Assembly (NCBI GenBank): GCA_902780135.1
Contig: CACZEK010000010.1
Location: 1-64,000 of the forward strand
Origin: an uncultured bacterium
GTDB lineage: Bacteria; Verrucomicrobiota; Lentisphaeria; Victivallales; UBA1829
Direction of reading: 5' to 3'
DNA length: 64,000 nt
In this document: positions 51,354 to 60,402 of the stretch, in pieces
How positions within the stretch are numbered: position 1 is the first letter of the stretch
Layout of the letters: each line of letters begins with the position of its first letter
Program-made: the position numbers and the translations under genes
The notes under the pieces: model-generated
The model's input: only the letters and a program-made list of their open reading frames with translations
Database searches by the model: none
What the model was told of the DNA's origin: nothing

Positions 51354-52064
51354 TTATGCCTTGCGGGGGTTGATGACTTTGACGGCGTCGCCAAAGCGGC
51401 CGTAAGATTTCTGGAACTTGGCGACGAAATCCTTGACGGACATCTTTTCGAGGTCTTCCGTGGAGGACTTGTTCACGAATTCCATCATCTTGCCGAGGTT
51501 GACGAACTGGTAGCCGATGACCTTGTTTTCCTCGTCGAGGGCGAGGCCGGTCACATAGCCTTCCGCCATTTCGAGGTAGCGGACGCCCTTTTCGGCGGTG
51601 CTGTACATGGTGCCGGTGATGGAGCGGAGCTGCTTCAGGTCTTCGAGGCCTGCGCCGATCGGGAGGCCGTCTTCGGAGAACGCGGTCTGGGTGCGGCCGT
51701 AGACGATCTGGAGGAAGAGTTCGCGCATGGCGGTGTTGATGGCGTCGCAGACGAGGTCGGTGTTGAGGGCTTCGAGGAGCGTTTTGCCGGGGAGGATCTC
51801 GGCGGCCATGGCGGCGGAGTGCGTCATGCCGGAGCAGCCGATCGTTTCCACGAGGGCTTCCTGAATGATGCCGTCCTTGACGTTCAGCGTGAGCTTGCAG
51901 GCGCCCTGCTGGGGAGCGCACCAGCCGACGCCGTGCGTCAGACCGCAGATGTCCTTGATCTCTTTGGCTTTCGTCCACTTACCTTCCTGGGGGATCGGCG
52001 CGGGACCGTGTTTCGGACCCTTGGCGACGCACACCATCTGGTCCACTTCGTGCGTAAACTTCAT
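51354..52064 (-). CDS. NifU-like Fe-S cluster scaffold-family protein
   Basis: A 236-residue protein with a NifU/IscU N-terminal-type domain. Candidate ligand Cys residues are in DICGLTHG, WCAPQQGACKL and ETIGCSGMTHSAAMA. The C-terminal part (about 145-236) is an extra helical/sheet domain not in IscU. It is the first gene of a two-gene unit with the GGGtGRT protein and has its own promoter. No IscS, HscA or ferredoxin is adjacent, so it may serve a dedicated partner rather than general cluster assembly. Confidence 0.8.
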   Translation of the reverse strand: MKFTHEVDQMVCVAKGPKHGPAPIPQEGKWTKAKEIKDICGLTHGVGWCAPQQGACKLTLNVKDGIIQEALVETIGCSGMTHSAAMAAEILPGKTLLEALNTDLVCDAINTAMRELFLQIVYGRTQTAFSEDGLPIGAGLEDLKQLRSITGTMYSTAEKGVRYLEMAEGYVTGLALDEENKVIGYQFVNLGKMMEFVNKSSTEDLEKMSVKDFVAKFQKSYGRFGDAVKVINPRKA

Positions 52065-52147
52065 TGTGTTTCTCCAGTTGTTTGGGACGGCGTCCGCTGT
52101 GTCTGCGCGGAGAGCCGCCGGTTCGGGTTAAACAAGTGCAGTTTAAT

Positions 52148-52176
52148 AATATATCATGCGGGAAGCCTTTTTTCAA
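52148..52176 (-). promoter_or_regulatory. promoter of the NifU-like/GGGtGRT unit
   Basis: Minus strand: -35 TTGAAA (52171-52176), 17-base spacer, -10 TATATT (52148-52153). Leader about 75 bases. Confidence 0.75.
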
Positions 52177-52226
52177 TCCCGGCGGCGAAGAAAAGAAGGC
52201 GGAGCGGAAAGTTTTTCCGGATATAT

Positions 52227-52255
52227 TTGAAAAAGCCGCGGAACGGGTGTATATT
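52227..52255 (+). promoter_or_regulatory. promoter of the arnT-like gene
   Basis: -35 TTGAAA (52227-52232), 17-base spacer ending GGTG, -10 TATATT (52250-52255). Start near 52262; leader about 90 bases containing a 12-codon upstream frame (52314-52352). Confidence 0.78.
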
Positions 52256-52352
52256 ATATCCTTTAGTTTTTAATCTTTGTCCGCGCGGCGCGGGTCCCTC
52301 TCCCCGCCGGAACCATGCGCCCGGACGCGGAAAACACGGAGTCGTTTCCCTG

Positions 52353-54116
52353 ATGAAGTTCAAATTGAATATTCCCGCGGCGCTGCTGATCTTCCTGATC
52401 CTGTATGTCCTGCTGCTCGGCGTGCGCCCGCTCGTCTCGCCCGACGAAGCGCGCTACGTCGAGATCCCGCGCGAAATGCTCGCCGACCATGACTACGTGA
52501 CGCCGCGGCTGAACGGCGCGCGCTATTTCGAAAAGCCGATCATGGGCTACTGGCTGATCGCCGGGGCGATGCGCGTGTTCGGAGAGAATGCGTTCGCGGG
52601 GCGTTTCGCGCCCGCGGTCTCGACCGGGCTGGCGGCGCTGATCGTGCTCCTGCTGGCGCAGAAGATGACCGGACGGCGCGAAGTCGGCTGGTTCGCCGCC
52701 GGGACCTTCCTGCTGATGCCGCTGGTGTTCATCGTCGGCACGACGTGTACGCTGGACGCGATCTTCTCGCTGTTCGTGACCGCGACCGTGGCGGCGTTCT
52801 ACTGCGCCATGGAGGGGTTCCTTGAGAAAAAGCCCGTGAAATGCGTGCTGTGGCTGCTGGCGACAGGCGCGGCCGCGGGGTGCGCGTTCCTGGTGAAGGG
52901 CTTCCTCGCGTTCGCCCTGCCGGTCATGGCGGTGCTGCCGTGGCTGGTCTGGGAAAAACGCTGGAAGGCGATCTTCACGCTGCCCTGGCTGCCGTTCGTC
53001 GTGGCGCTGATCGTGATCGCGCCGTGGGCGATCCTGATCCACCGGGCGCAGCCGGATTACTGGCGGTATTTCATCGTGGACGAGCATTTGAACCGGTTCG
53101 GCCTCATGGGCGAGGCAAAGGTGGAACATCCGCACGGACCGTTCTTTTTCGTGCTGACCCTGCTCTGGGGCGCGGGCGAATGGTTCCTGCTGGCGCCCGC
53201 GATCGGGCTCGGATTCCGGAAGATCGGCGTCAGAGGCAAGGAAAACTCCTGGATCCGGTTCCTGATCTGCTGGTTCGCCGGACCGTTCCTGTTCCTGTCC
53301 GCGTCGAGCGGGAAACTCCCGACCTACATCCTGCCGTGCTTCCCCGCGCTGGCGATCATGGTGTCCGCCGCGCTGTTCCGCTATTTCGAGGAACGCCCGG
53401 ACGGGAAGGGCAGGCTGTTCAACGTGCCGCTGATGATACTCGGCGGCGGGCTTGCGCTTGCGATCGTCGCGGGGCTTGTCGCGGTGTGCCTCGGGCTGCC
53501 GGGAAGATTCGGGATCACGGTGTTCGAGAAGAACGAGACGTGGAAATGCTTCATCCTGTTCAATATGCTGGTCCTGACTTTGCTGGGTACGGCCGCGGCG
53601 TTCACGGAGAAAAAGCCGGCGCGCAAGCTTTCGTATTTCATTGCGGCGGTCATGCCGGCTTTCATCGGCACGTTCTTTGTCATTCCGCAGCGGTTCTACG
53701 ATGTCCGCAGCATGGGCAGATTCCTGGAGGAATGCCGCGATGAGATCACGCCGGACACCCTGATCATTTCGAGAGGCACGGATTTCCATGCCGTCTGCTA
53801 TTTCTACAAGAGAAACGACGTGTACCTCCTTTCCCCCGGCGAGCTGACCTACGGCATGGCGTATCCGGAAGACAAGCCCCGCGAGCTGCTGTATTCCACC
53901 GGCGGGCGCACGGAAGACGATCCCCGCGTCGGCGTCCGGCAGTTCCTGAAGGAGAATCCCGGCAGAAAAGTCGTGATGTTCTTCCCTGCCTCGCATTTCT
54001 ACCGTATCCGGCAGCAGTCCGGGAGCTTCCCCGACCCGCTCCTGGTGAAAAAGTCCATTGAGTCCGACCCCGAAACGAAGAAGGCGGACGGCTTTGTCAT
54101 GGTCCGGTTCCAGTGA
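52353..54116 (+). CDS. ArnT-like lipid-linked glycosyltransferase
   Basis: A 587-residue polytopic GT-C protein. The first periplasmic loop has the ArnT/PMT signature SPDEARYVEIPREML (acidic pair), then ARYFEKPIMGYWL; about ten to twelve helices follow and a soluble C-terminal domain (from about residue 460). ArnT moves aminoarabinose from undecaprenyl phosphate to lipid A; other members move other sugars, so the exact substrate is open. ATG 52353 overlaps the stop of a short upstream frame (TGATG). It is a single-gene unit with its own promoter. Confidence 0.87.
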   Translation: MKFKLNIPAALLIFLILYVLLLGVRPLVSPDEARYVEIPREMLADHDYVTPRLNGARYFEKPIMGYWLIAGAMRVFGENAFAGRFAPAVSTGLAALIVLLLAQKMTGRREVGWFAAGTFLLMPLVFIVGTTCTLDAIFSLFVTATVAAFYCAMEGFLEKKPVKCVLWLLATGAAAGCAFLVKGFLAFALPVMAVLPWLVWEKRWKAIFTLPWLPFVVALIVIAPWAILIHRAQPDYWRYFIVDEHLNRFGLMGEAKVEHPHGPFFFVLTLLWGAGEWFLLAPAIGLGFRKIGVRGKENSWIRFLICWFAGPFLFLSASSGKLPTYILPCFPALAIMVSAALFRYFEERPDGKGRLFNVPLMILGGGLALAIVAGLVAVCLGLPGRFGITVFEKNETWKCFILFNMLVLTLLGTAAAFTEKKPARKLSYFIAAVMPAFIGTFFVIPQRFYDVRSMGRFLEECRDEITPDTLIISRGTDFHAVCYFYKRNDVYLLSPGELTYGMAYPEDKPRELLYSTGGRTEDDPRVGVRQFLKENPGRKVVMFFPASHFYRIRQQSGSFPDPLLVKKSIESDPETKKADGFVMVRFQ

Positions 54117-54223
54117 GGCGGACAGCCTTTCCGGCGCGTCCGGCGGCGGGGGGCGGCATCCGTGCGCATCTTCGCCGAGCCGCGTTCTCTAAACGAATTC
54201 CCCGCGTTTTTTGGGAAACGGAC

Positions 54224-54251
54224 TGGAAAAACGCCGGAAAGATGCTATATT
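54224..54251 (+). promoter_or_regulatory. promoter of the ETF/acyl-CoA dehydrogenase operon
   Basis: -35 TGGAAA (54224-54229), 16-base spacer ending ATGC, -10 TATATT (54246-54251). Leader about 50 bases. Confidence 0.7.
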
Positions 54252-54306
54252 AATATTTTACAATAAATTCCATTGACCTGTTGACATAACCCAGGAAGGA
54301 ACAGTC

Positions 54307-55191
54307 ATGAGCTGCACAATCCTCGTTTTTGTGAAGCAAGTCCCGGACACCAAGAATGTTACGGGCGACGCCATGAAGCCCGACGGAACCATCAACCGTC
54401 AGGCGCTTCCCGCGATTTTCAACCCCGAAGACCTGAACGCGCTTGAACTGGCGCTCCAGCTGAAGGACCGCTACGGCGCGAAAGTCATCGTCGCGACGAT
54501 GGGTCTCCCCGCCGCCGCCGGCATCCTCCGCGACTCGCTGTTCCGCGGCGCCGACGAAACCGTGCTCCTGACCGACCGCGCGCTCGGCGGCTCCGATACG
54601 CTGGCGACCAGCTTCGCGCTGAGCCGCATGGCGAAGAAGATCGGAAACTTCGACCTCGTCCTCTGCGGACGCCAGGCGATCGACGGCGACACCGCCCAGG
54701 TCGGGCCGCAGATCGCCGAAAAGCTCGGCATCCCGCAGATCTCCTACGTGCAGGAAGTGCAGGAACTCGGCGACGGCAAAATCCGCGCGAAACGCGCCAT
54801 CGAAGGCGGCTACGAAGTGCTCGAGGCCCCGCTGCCCGCCCTGCTGACCGTCGTCGACGCCAACCAGCCCCGCCCGCAGAACGCCTCCCGCATCATCAAG
54901 TACAAGAAGGCAAAGACTCCGTCCGAACTCGCCGCCGCCAAGGGCGCGCCCGCCTCGGACGAGGAGATCGCCGCGCTGTCCGCGAAGGGCCTGCTGATCC
55001 AGGAGTGGAACGCCGCGCACTGCGTGCCGCAGGATGAATTCAACCGCCTGGGCAAGGCCGGGTCCCCGACCAACGTGAAGCACATCCTGAGCGTCGTCCT
55101 GACCGCCGGGAACTTCCAGGAAGTCGCGCCGACGCAGGAAGCGGTCGGCAATCTCGTACACGAACTTATCGAAGATCATACTCTGGGGTGA
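54307..55191 (+). CDS. etfB: electron transfer flavoprotein beta subunit
   Basis: A 294-residue EtfB/FixA-family protein: FVKQVPDTKN at the start, INPEDLNALELAL-like segment, GADETVLLTDR, and the AMP/flavin-contact motif CGRQAIDGDTAQVGPQIAE. With EtfA it forms the FAD heterodimer carrying electrons from acyl-CoA dehydrogenases. The following two genes are etfA and an acyl-CoA dehydrogenase, coupled or closely spaced. AAGGAA site 8 bases upstream. Confidence 0.95.
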   Translation: MSCTILVFVKQVPDTKNVTGDAMKPDGTINRQALPAIFNPEDLNALELALQLKDRYGAKVIVATMGLPAAAGILRDSLFRGADETVLLTDRALGGSDTLATSFALSRMAKKIGNFDLVLCGRQAIDGDTAQVGPQIAEKLGIPQISYVQEVQELGDGKIRAKRAIEGGYEVLEAPLPALLTVVDANQPRPQNASRIIKYKKAKTPSELAAAKGAPASDEEIAALSAKGLLIQEWNAAHCVPQDEFNRLGKAGSPTNVKHILSVVLTAGNFQEVAPTQEAVGNLVHELIEDHTLG

Positions 55192-55196
55192 GCGAA

Positions 55197-56222
55197 ATGG
55201 AAAATACCGCTATCGGAAACGTCTGGGTTTTCATCGAACAGGAAGGCGGCAAGATCGCCGACGTGAGCCTGGAACTCGTCTGCAAGGGCCGTGAACTCGC
55301 CGACCAGCTCGGCGTCAAGGTCGAGGCGCTCCTCCTCGGAAACGGCGTGGAACACTGCTGCGCCACCCTCTTCCAGTACGGCTGCGACAACGTCTTCCTC
55401 GTGGAAGACCCGCGCCTGGAACCCTTCACCGTCCTCCCGTTCGCCAAGGTCATCGTCGATCTCATCCGCGAACACCGTCCCAACATCCTGATGTTCGGCG
55501 CGACCATGAAGGGCCGCGAACTCGCCCCGCGCGTGGCGTCCGAAAAGCTCTCCGGCCTGACCGCCGACTGCACCGATCTCCGCATCGACGATTTCGACGA
55601 CCAGCGCAACGGGAAGTTCTACAAGAACAAACTCATGCAGATCCGTCCCGCGTTCGGCGGCAACATCATCGCCACCATCGTGAACACCTGGGAAGATCCG
55701 CAGATGGTCACCGTCCGCGAGGGCGTCATGAAGATGGGCGAACCCGACGCCTCCCGCACCGGCACCGTCACCCGCGTGACCCCCGCCCTGACCGCGCAGG
55801 AGATGGTCGTGAAGGTCATCGAACGCGTCCGCCAGGAGAAGACCGTGAACCTGAAGGGCGCGCAGATCATCGTCGCCGGCGGCTACGGCGTCGGCTCTGC
55901 CGCGAACTTCAAGCTCATTCACGAGCTCGCCAAAACGCTCGGCGGACAGGTCGGCGCATCCCGCGCCGCCGTCGACGCCGGCTGGATCGACCACGACCAC
56001 CAGGTCGGCCAGACGGGCGTGACGGTCCGTCCGAAACTCTACATCGCCTGCGGCATCAGCGGCTCCGTGCAGCACCGCGCCGGCATGGCGGAAAGCAAGA
56101 AGATCATCGCGATCAACACGGATCCGGCGGCGCCGATTTTCTCCGTGGCGCATTACGGGATCATCGGCGACCTGAACCAGGTCATCCCGATGATGATCAA
56201 AGCGTACAAATCGAAAGCCTGA
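55197..56222 (+). CDS. etfA: electron transfer flavoprotein alpha subunit
   Basis: A 341-residue EtfA with the C-terminal FAD-binding signature: VAGGYGVGSAANFKLIHELA, GASRAAVDAGWIDHDHQVGQTG, and YIACGISGSVQHRAGM. N-terminal domain holds TMKGRELAPRVA. ATG 55197 is favoured because GGGGTGA lies seven bases before it; a GTG at 55188 overlapping the etfB stop is possible. Partner of etfB and the acyl-CoA dehydrogenase downstream. Confidence 0.95.
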   Translation: MENTAIGNVWVFIEQEGGKIADVSLELVCKGRELADQLGVKVEALLLGNGVEHCCATLFQYGCDNVFLVEDPRLEPFTVLPFAKVIVDLIREHRPNILMFGATMKGRELAPRVASEKLSGLTADCTDLRIDDFDDQRNGKFYKNKLMQIRPAFGGNIIATIVNTWEDPQMVTVREGVMKMGEPDASRTGTVTRVTPALTAQEMVVKVIERVRQEKTVNLKGAQIIVAGGYGVGSAANFKLIHELAKTLGGQVGASRAAVDAGWIDHDHQVGQTGVTVRPKLYIACGISGSVQHRAGMAESKKIIAINTDPAAPIFSVAHYGIIGDLNQVIPMMIKAYKSKA

Positions 56223-56232
56223 GGAGACCATC

Positions 56233-57954
56233 ATGTCCAACTTCTTTACAGACAACGCCGATCTGCTCTTCACCCTCGACAACCTCGAGATCCAGGAGGC
56301 AATGCGCCTCATCGAGAAGGATTACACCGAAGCGCAGAAATACGATACCGCACCGGAAAGCTTCGAGGACGCGCTTGACAGCTTCCACCGCATCCTGAAC
56401 GTCATCGGCGACGTCGCCGGCGAACGCATCGCCCCGCGCGCCCGCCAGGTCGACGAGGAAGGCCCGAAGTTCGAAAACGGCGTCGTGACCTACCACCCGC
56501 TCACGGTCCAGAACCTGAACGACCTGAAGGCCGCGGGCGTCATGGGCGTGATCCTGCCCCGCCAGTACGGCGGCCTCAATTTCCCGCTCTCCGTCTACAC
56601 GATGATGACCGAAATGGTCTCCCGCGCCGACGCCAGCCTGCAGAACCTCTTCGGCCTGCAGGACATCGCCGACACCATCTGCGAGTTCGGCTCCGAGGAA
56701 CAGCGCCAGAAGTACCTGCCGCGCTTCGTCACCGGCGAGGCAGACGGCTCCATGGACCTCACCGAGCCGGATTCCGGTTCCGACCTCCAGTCCGTCCGCC
56801 TGAAAGCCACGCAGGACGCCGACGGCAAGTGGTACCTCGACGGCATGAAGCGCTTCATCACGAACGGCTGCTCCCAGATCCACCTGGTGCTGGCGCGTTC
56901 CGAGGAAGGCACCACCGACGGGCGCGGTCTCTCCATGTTCATCTGCGAGAAGTGCCCGCAGCTGGTCGTCCGCCGCATCGAGCACAAAATGGGCATCCAC
57001 GGCGTCGCCACCTGCGAACTCCAGTTCAACCACGTCCCCGCGGAACTCTGCGGCATGCGCAAGCGCGGCCTCATCAAGTACGTCATGTCCCTCATGAACG
57101 GCGCCCGCGTCTCCATCAGCGCGCAGGCGGTCGGCATCGCCGAGGCCGCCTACCGCGAGGCGCGCAAGTACGCCTCCGAACGCGAACAGTTCAAGCAGAG
57201 CATCGACAAGTTCCCCGCGATCTACGACATGCTCGCCCGCATGAAGACCCAGCTCGCCGCCTCCCGCGCCCTGCTGTATGAAACGACCCGCTGCGTCGAC
57301 CTCCGCACCGTCTACACGCACCTCGTCGACGGCGGCGACAAGGACCCGGCGGTCCGCGAGAAGGCGAAGCTCTACACGTCCCTCTGCGACGTCCTCACCC
57401 CGATGTCCAAGGCGCTCTCCACCGAGTCCGCCAACAAGATCGCCTACGACTGCATCCAGATCCACGGCGGCACCGGCTACATGCACGACTTCGACGCCGA
57501 GCGTCTCTACCGCGACGCCCGCATCACGAACATCTACGAAGGCACCACCCAGCTCCAGGTCGTCGCCGCGATCGGCGGCGTCATGGGCCGCACCCTCGAC
57601 GGCCGCATCGCCGACATGATGGCGGCGATCCCGGACGAAGGCCTCTCCGGCGAGCTCAAGAAGATCGTCGCCGGCATGCTCGAACAGCAGCGCGCCGCAA
57701 TCGACTTCGTGGCGGGCATGAAGGCGACCGCGCCCGACTACCGCAACCTGCGCGCCCGCGCCCTCGTCGAGAACGAAACGTTCATCTTCGCCGGTCTGCT
57801 CCTCCTCCGCGACGCGCAGAAGGACGCCGCCCGCGAGGCGATCGCCGAACGCTACATCCGCGACGCGAAGTTCGACTTCCTCCGCAACCACGAGCTCATC
57901 ATGAGCGGCGACTGCACCACCATCGCCCGCCATGAAGAGGTTACCGCCTACTGA
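56233..57954 (+). CDS. acyl-CoA dehydrogenase
   Basis: A 573-residue flavoprotein of the acyl-CoA dehydrogenase family. Seen: MDLTEPDSGSDLQ (FAD contact), MKRFITNG, the acyl-CoA-binding region QAVGIAEAAYREARKYASER, and the C-terminal IHGGTGYMHDF and ITNIYEGTTQLQ with the catalytic-type Glu. It is longer than short-chain members (about 380) because of N-terminal (about 80) and C-terminal (about 110) extensions, as in the FadE-like long forms. Eleven bases after etfA. No thiolase, enoyl-CoA hydratase or CoA ligase is nearby. Confidence 0.93.
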   Translation: MSNFFTDNADLLFTLDNLEIQEAMRLIEKDYTEAQKYDTAPESFEDALDSFHRILNVIGDVAGERIAPRARQVDEEGPKFENGVVTYHPLTVQNLNDLKAAGVMGVILPRQYGGLNFPLSVYTMMTEMVSRADASLQNLFGLQDIADTICEFGSEEQRQKYLPRFVTGEADGSMDLTEPDSGSDLQSVRLKATQDADGKWYLDGMKRFITNGCSQIHLVLARSEEGTTDGRGLSMFICEKCPQLVVRRIEHKMGIHGVATCELQFNHVPAELCGMRKRGLIKYVMSLMNGARVSISAQAVGIAEAAYREARKYASEREQFKQSIDKFPAIYDMLARMKTQLAASRALLYETTRCVDLRTVYTHLVDGGDKDPAVREKAKLYTSLCDVLTPMSKALSTESANKIAYDCIQIHGGTGYMHDFDAERLYRDARITNIYEGTTQLQVVAAIGGVMGRTLDGRIADMMAAIPDEGLSGELKKIVAGMLEQQRAAIDFVAGMKATAPDYRNLRARALVENETFIFAGLLLLRDAQKDAAREAIAERYIRDAKFDFLRNHELIMSGDCTTIARHEEVTAY

Positions 57955-57991
57955 TCAAGAGTATCCTGAAACTTTTCGAAAGGTTTTGTCC

Positions 57992-58279
57992 ATGAACAAC
58001 GAGTATCTTCTCCGTGCGAAACAGGTCATCCCGGACGCGAAAGTCCTGATCGTCCTCGCCTCCAAGCGCGCCGCCATGCTGGCATCCGGCAAGTCCCGCC
58101 CCATGGTCCGCTGCAAAGAGGACAGCTTCCTCGACATCGCCCTGCTCGAGATCGCCGAAGGCAAGCTGGAAGCGGAATTCGCCAAGGAAGGCGACAACGA
58201 CATCCTGAACGAACTCGAAGCCCTGAAGAAAGCCAGTCAGGCCGAGCTGGAACCCCTCAAGAAGACGCCCGGGGAATAA
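57992..58279 (+). CDS. rpoZ: RNA polymerase omega subunit
   Basis: A 95-residue protein with the omega pattern: NEYLLRAKQVIPDAKVLIVLASKRAAML (helix that packs on beta-prime) and DIALLEIAEGKLEAE. The C-terminal tail is acidic and Lys/Glu-rich. ATG 57992 has AAAGG upstream. It sits 37 bases after the acyl-CoA dehydrogenase and 36 bases before purE. Confidence 0.85.
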   Translation: MNNEYLLRAKQVIPDAKVLIVLASKRAAMLASGKSRPMVRCKEDSFLDIALLEIAEGKLEAEFAKEGDNDILNELEALKKASQAELEPLKKTPGE

Positions 58280-58315
58280 TCCCCGCGCCGCATCGACTTC
58301 GACGGAGGTCCCATC

Positions 58316-58816
58316 ATGTCTGTCGTCACCATCGTCATGGGAAGCAAGAGCGATCTCGCTTCCCTGCAGGGCGCGTTCGATACGCTCAAACAGTTCGGCG
58401 TGCCGTTCCGCGCCAGGATCCTTTCCGCCCACCGCACCCCGGACGAGGCGGCGGATCTCGCCAAAAACGCGGCCGCCGAAGGCACGAAAGTCTTCATCTG
58501 CGCCGCCGGCATGGCGGCTCACCTTGCGGGCGTGATCGCCGCGCACACCACGCTCCCCGTCATCGGCATCCCGATGGCGTCCGCGCCGTTCAACGGGCTG
58601 GATTCCCTGCTCGCCATGGTGCAGATGCCCCCCGGAATCCCCGTGGCGACCGTGACCGCCGGATCCGCGGGCGGCAAGAACGCCGCGCTGCTGGCGGTCG
58701 AGATGCTCGCGCTGTCCGACGAATCGCTTGCCGCGAAGCTGAAGGACTTCCGGAAGGCGCAGGCGGACAAAGTCCTCGCGGACGACGCCGCGCTTCAGGC
58801 GGAGGTGCAGCAGTAA
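58316..58816 (+). CDS. purE: N5-carboxyaminoimidazole ribonucleotide mutase PurE
   Basis: A 166-residue class I Pur[19 protein letters not shown] (with catalytic His) and [24 protein letters not shown]. Converts N5-CAIR to CAIR in purine synthesis. Last gene before a terminator at 58869. purK is not in view. Confidence 0.96.
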   Translation: MSVVTIVMGSKSDLASLQGAFDTLKQFGVPFRARILSAHRTPDEAADLAKNAAAEGTKVFICAAGMAAHLAGVIAAHTTLPVIGIPMASAPFNGLDSLLAMVQMPPGIPVATVTAGSAGGKNAALLAVEMLALSDESLAAKLKDFRKAQADKVLADDAALQAEVQQ

Positions 58817-58868
58817 GCCGCGAATGGCGCACGATTCGGAATAACCCGAATCCAAAATGAAACAACTG

Positions 58869-58908
58869 ACCCGGACCCCTCGAACCGAGGAGCCCGGGTT
58901 TCTTTTTG
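58869..58908 (+). terminator. intrinsic terminator after purE
   Basis: Stem ACCCGG (58869-58874) with CCGGGT (58894-58899), with CTC/GAG pairing inside, then TTCTTTTT. Confidence 0.82.
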
Positions 58909-58933
58909 GCGTAAGGGATGAACGGGGATCTGG

Positions 58934-59548
58934 TCAGCTGTTGAGCTTGCGGAGCGCCTTGCGGATGATGTTCTCGCTGGAGCGCTCCTGTTCGGGCAGG
59001 GCGGCGACGAGGTCCGCGACGGTCTTCTGGATCTTGGCGCGCTGGAACCCGAGCTGTTCGAGCGCGAGGAGGGCGTCCTCCATCTCGCGCGACTGCGGGA
59101 CGTCCTGCGGGAGACTGGAGAACGTGAGCTCGGGGAAGAGCTTCACGATCTTGTCGCGGAGCTCGACGATCATGCGTTCGGCGGAACGCGGGCCGATGCC
59201 GCTGATGTGTTTCAGGACCTTGATGTCCGCGCCGACGATGGCGTTGCAGAACGCCGGGATGTTCATGCTGCTGAGGATGGCGAGCGCGGTCTTCGCGCCG
59301 ATGCCGTTCACCGTGAGCAGGAGCTTGAAGATCTCGAGTTCCTCCTTCTTCGCGAAGCCGAAGAGCTGGAGCGCGTCCTCGCGGACCTGGAGCCAGGTGA
59401 GGACCGTGGCGGTGCCGCCTTCGCCTGCCTTCGCCAGCACGTCGTAGGTGCTCATGGGGACGGAGACGAAATACCCGACGCCGTTCACGTCGAGGATAAG
59501 TTCGGTGAGGTTCAGGGAGACGATTTTGCCTGTGAGCTGGGCGATCAT
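58934..59548 (-). CDS. ruvA: Holliday junction DNA helicase subunit RuvA
   Basis: A 204-residue protein: N-terminal OB domain (MIAQLTGKIVSLNLTELILDVNGVGYFV), tandem helix-hairpin-helix motifs (LTVNGIGAKTALAIL and ISGIGPRSAERMIVELRDK), and a C-terminal RuvB-binding helix bundle (about 150-200). Own promoter at 59609-59636; ruvB and ruvC are elsewhere. Confidence 0.96.
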   Translation of the reverse strand: MIAQLTGKIVSLNLTELILDVNGVGYFVSVPMSTYDVLAKAGEGGTATVLTWLQVREDALQLFGFAKKEELEIFKLLLTVNGIGAKTALAILSSMNIPAFCNAIVGADIKVLKHISGIGPRSAERMIVELRDKIVKLFPELTFSSLPQDVPQSREMEDALLALEQLGFQRAKIQKTVADLVAALPEQERSSENIIRKALRKLNS

Positions 59549-59608
59549 GTGAGGGTATCCTTCCGCATCGGGTCCGGCATGCCGGATTTGAGTTTGATCT
59601 TATGCAAT

Positions 59609-59636
59609 ACTATACACGGTTTCGCGGGAATTTCAA
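59609..59636 (-). promoter_or_regulatory. promoter of ruvA
   Basis: Minus strand: -35 TTGAAA (59631-59636), 16-base spacer, -10 TATAGT (59609-59614). Leader about 55 bases. Confidence 0.7.
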
Positions 59637-59672
59637 GCGCGCCGGAGGAAGAAAAGGCGGCAGGCGGTCCCG

Positions 59673-60395
59673 TCAGGCGCGGGTCAGCAGACGCACGTCG
59701 CCGCAGTTCAATGTGCGCGTGCTGCCGCCGTCCTCGTCGAAGACGACCGAACCGTCGTCCGCGATGTCGCGGAACAGCCCGGTGAGGCGGGAACCGTCGC
59801 CCGCGAGGAATTCCACGCGTTTTCCGAGCAGCCCGTTTTCCGCCTTCCAGCGGGCGAAAAGCGTTTCCGGGGCGTTTTTGAGGATGGCGGCACGGTCGTG
59901 CAGGATCTCCTCGAAGCGGCGCAGCGCGGCCTCGTAATCGCACGGCGCGCCGGTCAGGATGCGGACGGACGTGGCTTCCTGCGAGGCGGCGGCGAGCTGT
60001 TCCCGCGTCATGTTCAGGTTGACGCCCATCCCGGTCACGAGCCCGCCGGGCGCGCCGTTGCGCGGGCAGATGTACTGGGAGAGGATGCCGGAGATCTTCG
60101 CCGTGCCGCGGAAGATGTCGTTCGGCCACTTGATGTGGAACTGTTCGGCTGGCGCAAGCTCGCGGACGAGGTCGAGGACGGCGAGCGAACCGGCGGCGAC
60201 GCCGAGCAGGGGGCTCGTGACGTTTTTCTGCACGAAGCTGGCGTAGATGTTGCCGCGCGGGGAGATCCAGGTACGGTCGAGGCGGCCCCGTCCGGCGGTC
60301 TGCGTGGCTGCGGCGACGAGTTCGCGGTCGGCGAGTTCGTCGAAATGCGCGACTGCCCAGGCGGTCGTGGAGTCGATGGTGTCGAAGAAGATCAT
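59673..60395 (-). CDS. birA: biotin--[acetyl-CoA-carboxylase] ligase BirA (no repressor domain)
   Basis: A 240-residue class I biotin protein ligase: TQTAGRGRLDRTWISPRGNIYAS (adenylate loop), IKWPNDIF, KISGIL and GMGVNLN. Attaches biotin to the carrier protein of acetyl-CoA carboxylase. It lacks the N-terminal helix-turn-helix of the E. coli repressor, so it is enzyme only. Seven bases after dciA with no ribosome binding site of its own, suggesting coupling. A C-terminal SH3-like domain is present. Confidence 0.94.
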   Translation of the reverse strand: MIFFDTIDSTTAWAVAHFDELADRELVAAATQTAGRGRLDRTWISPRGNIYASFVQKNVTSPLLGVAAGSLAVLDLVRELAPAEQFHIKWPNDIFRGTAKISGILSQYICPRNGAPGGLVTGMGVNLNMTREQLAAASQEATSVRILTGAPCDYEAALRRFEEILHDRAAILKNAPETLFARWKAENGLLGKRVEFLAGDGSRLTGLFRDIADDGSVVFDEDGGSTRTLNCGDVRLLTRA

Positions 60396-60402
60396 GGCGA
60401 AG

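Noticed and set aside
50436..52352. N-terminal extension of the arnT frame to 1226 residues
   Set aside because: It is antisense to the GGGtGRT and NifU-like genes and includes both the promoter and the real start at 52353.
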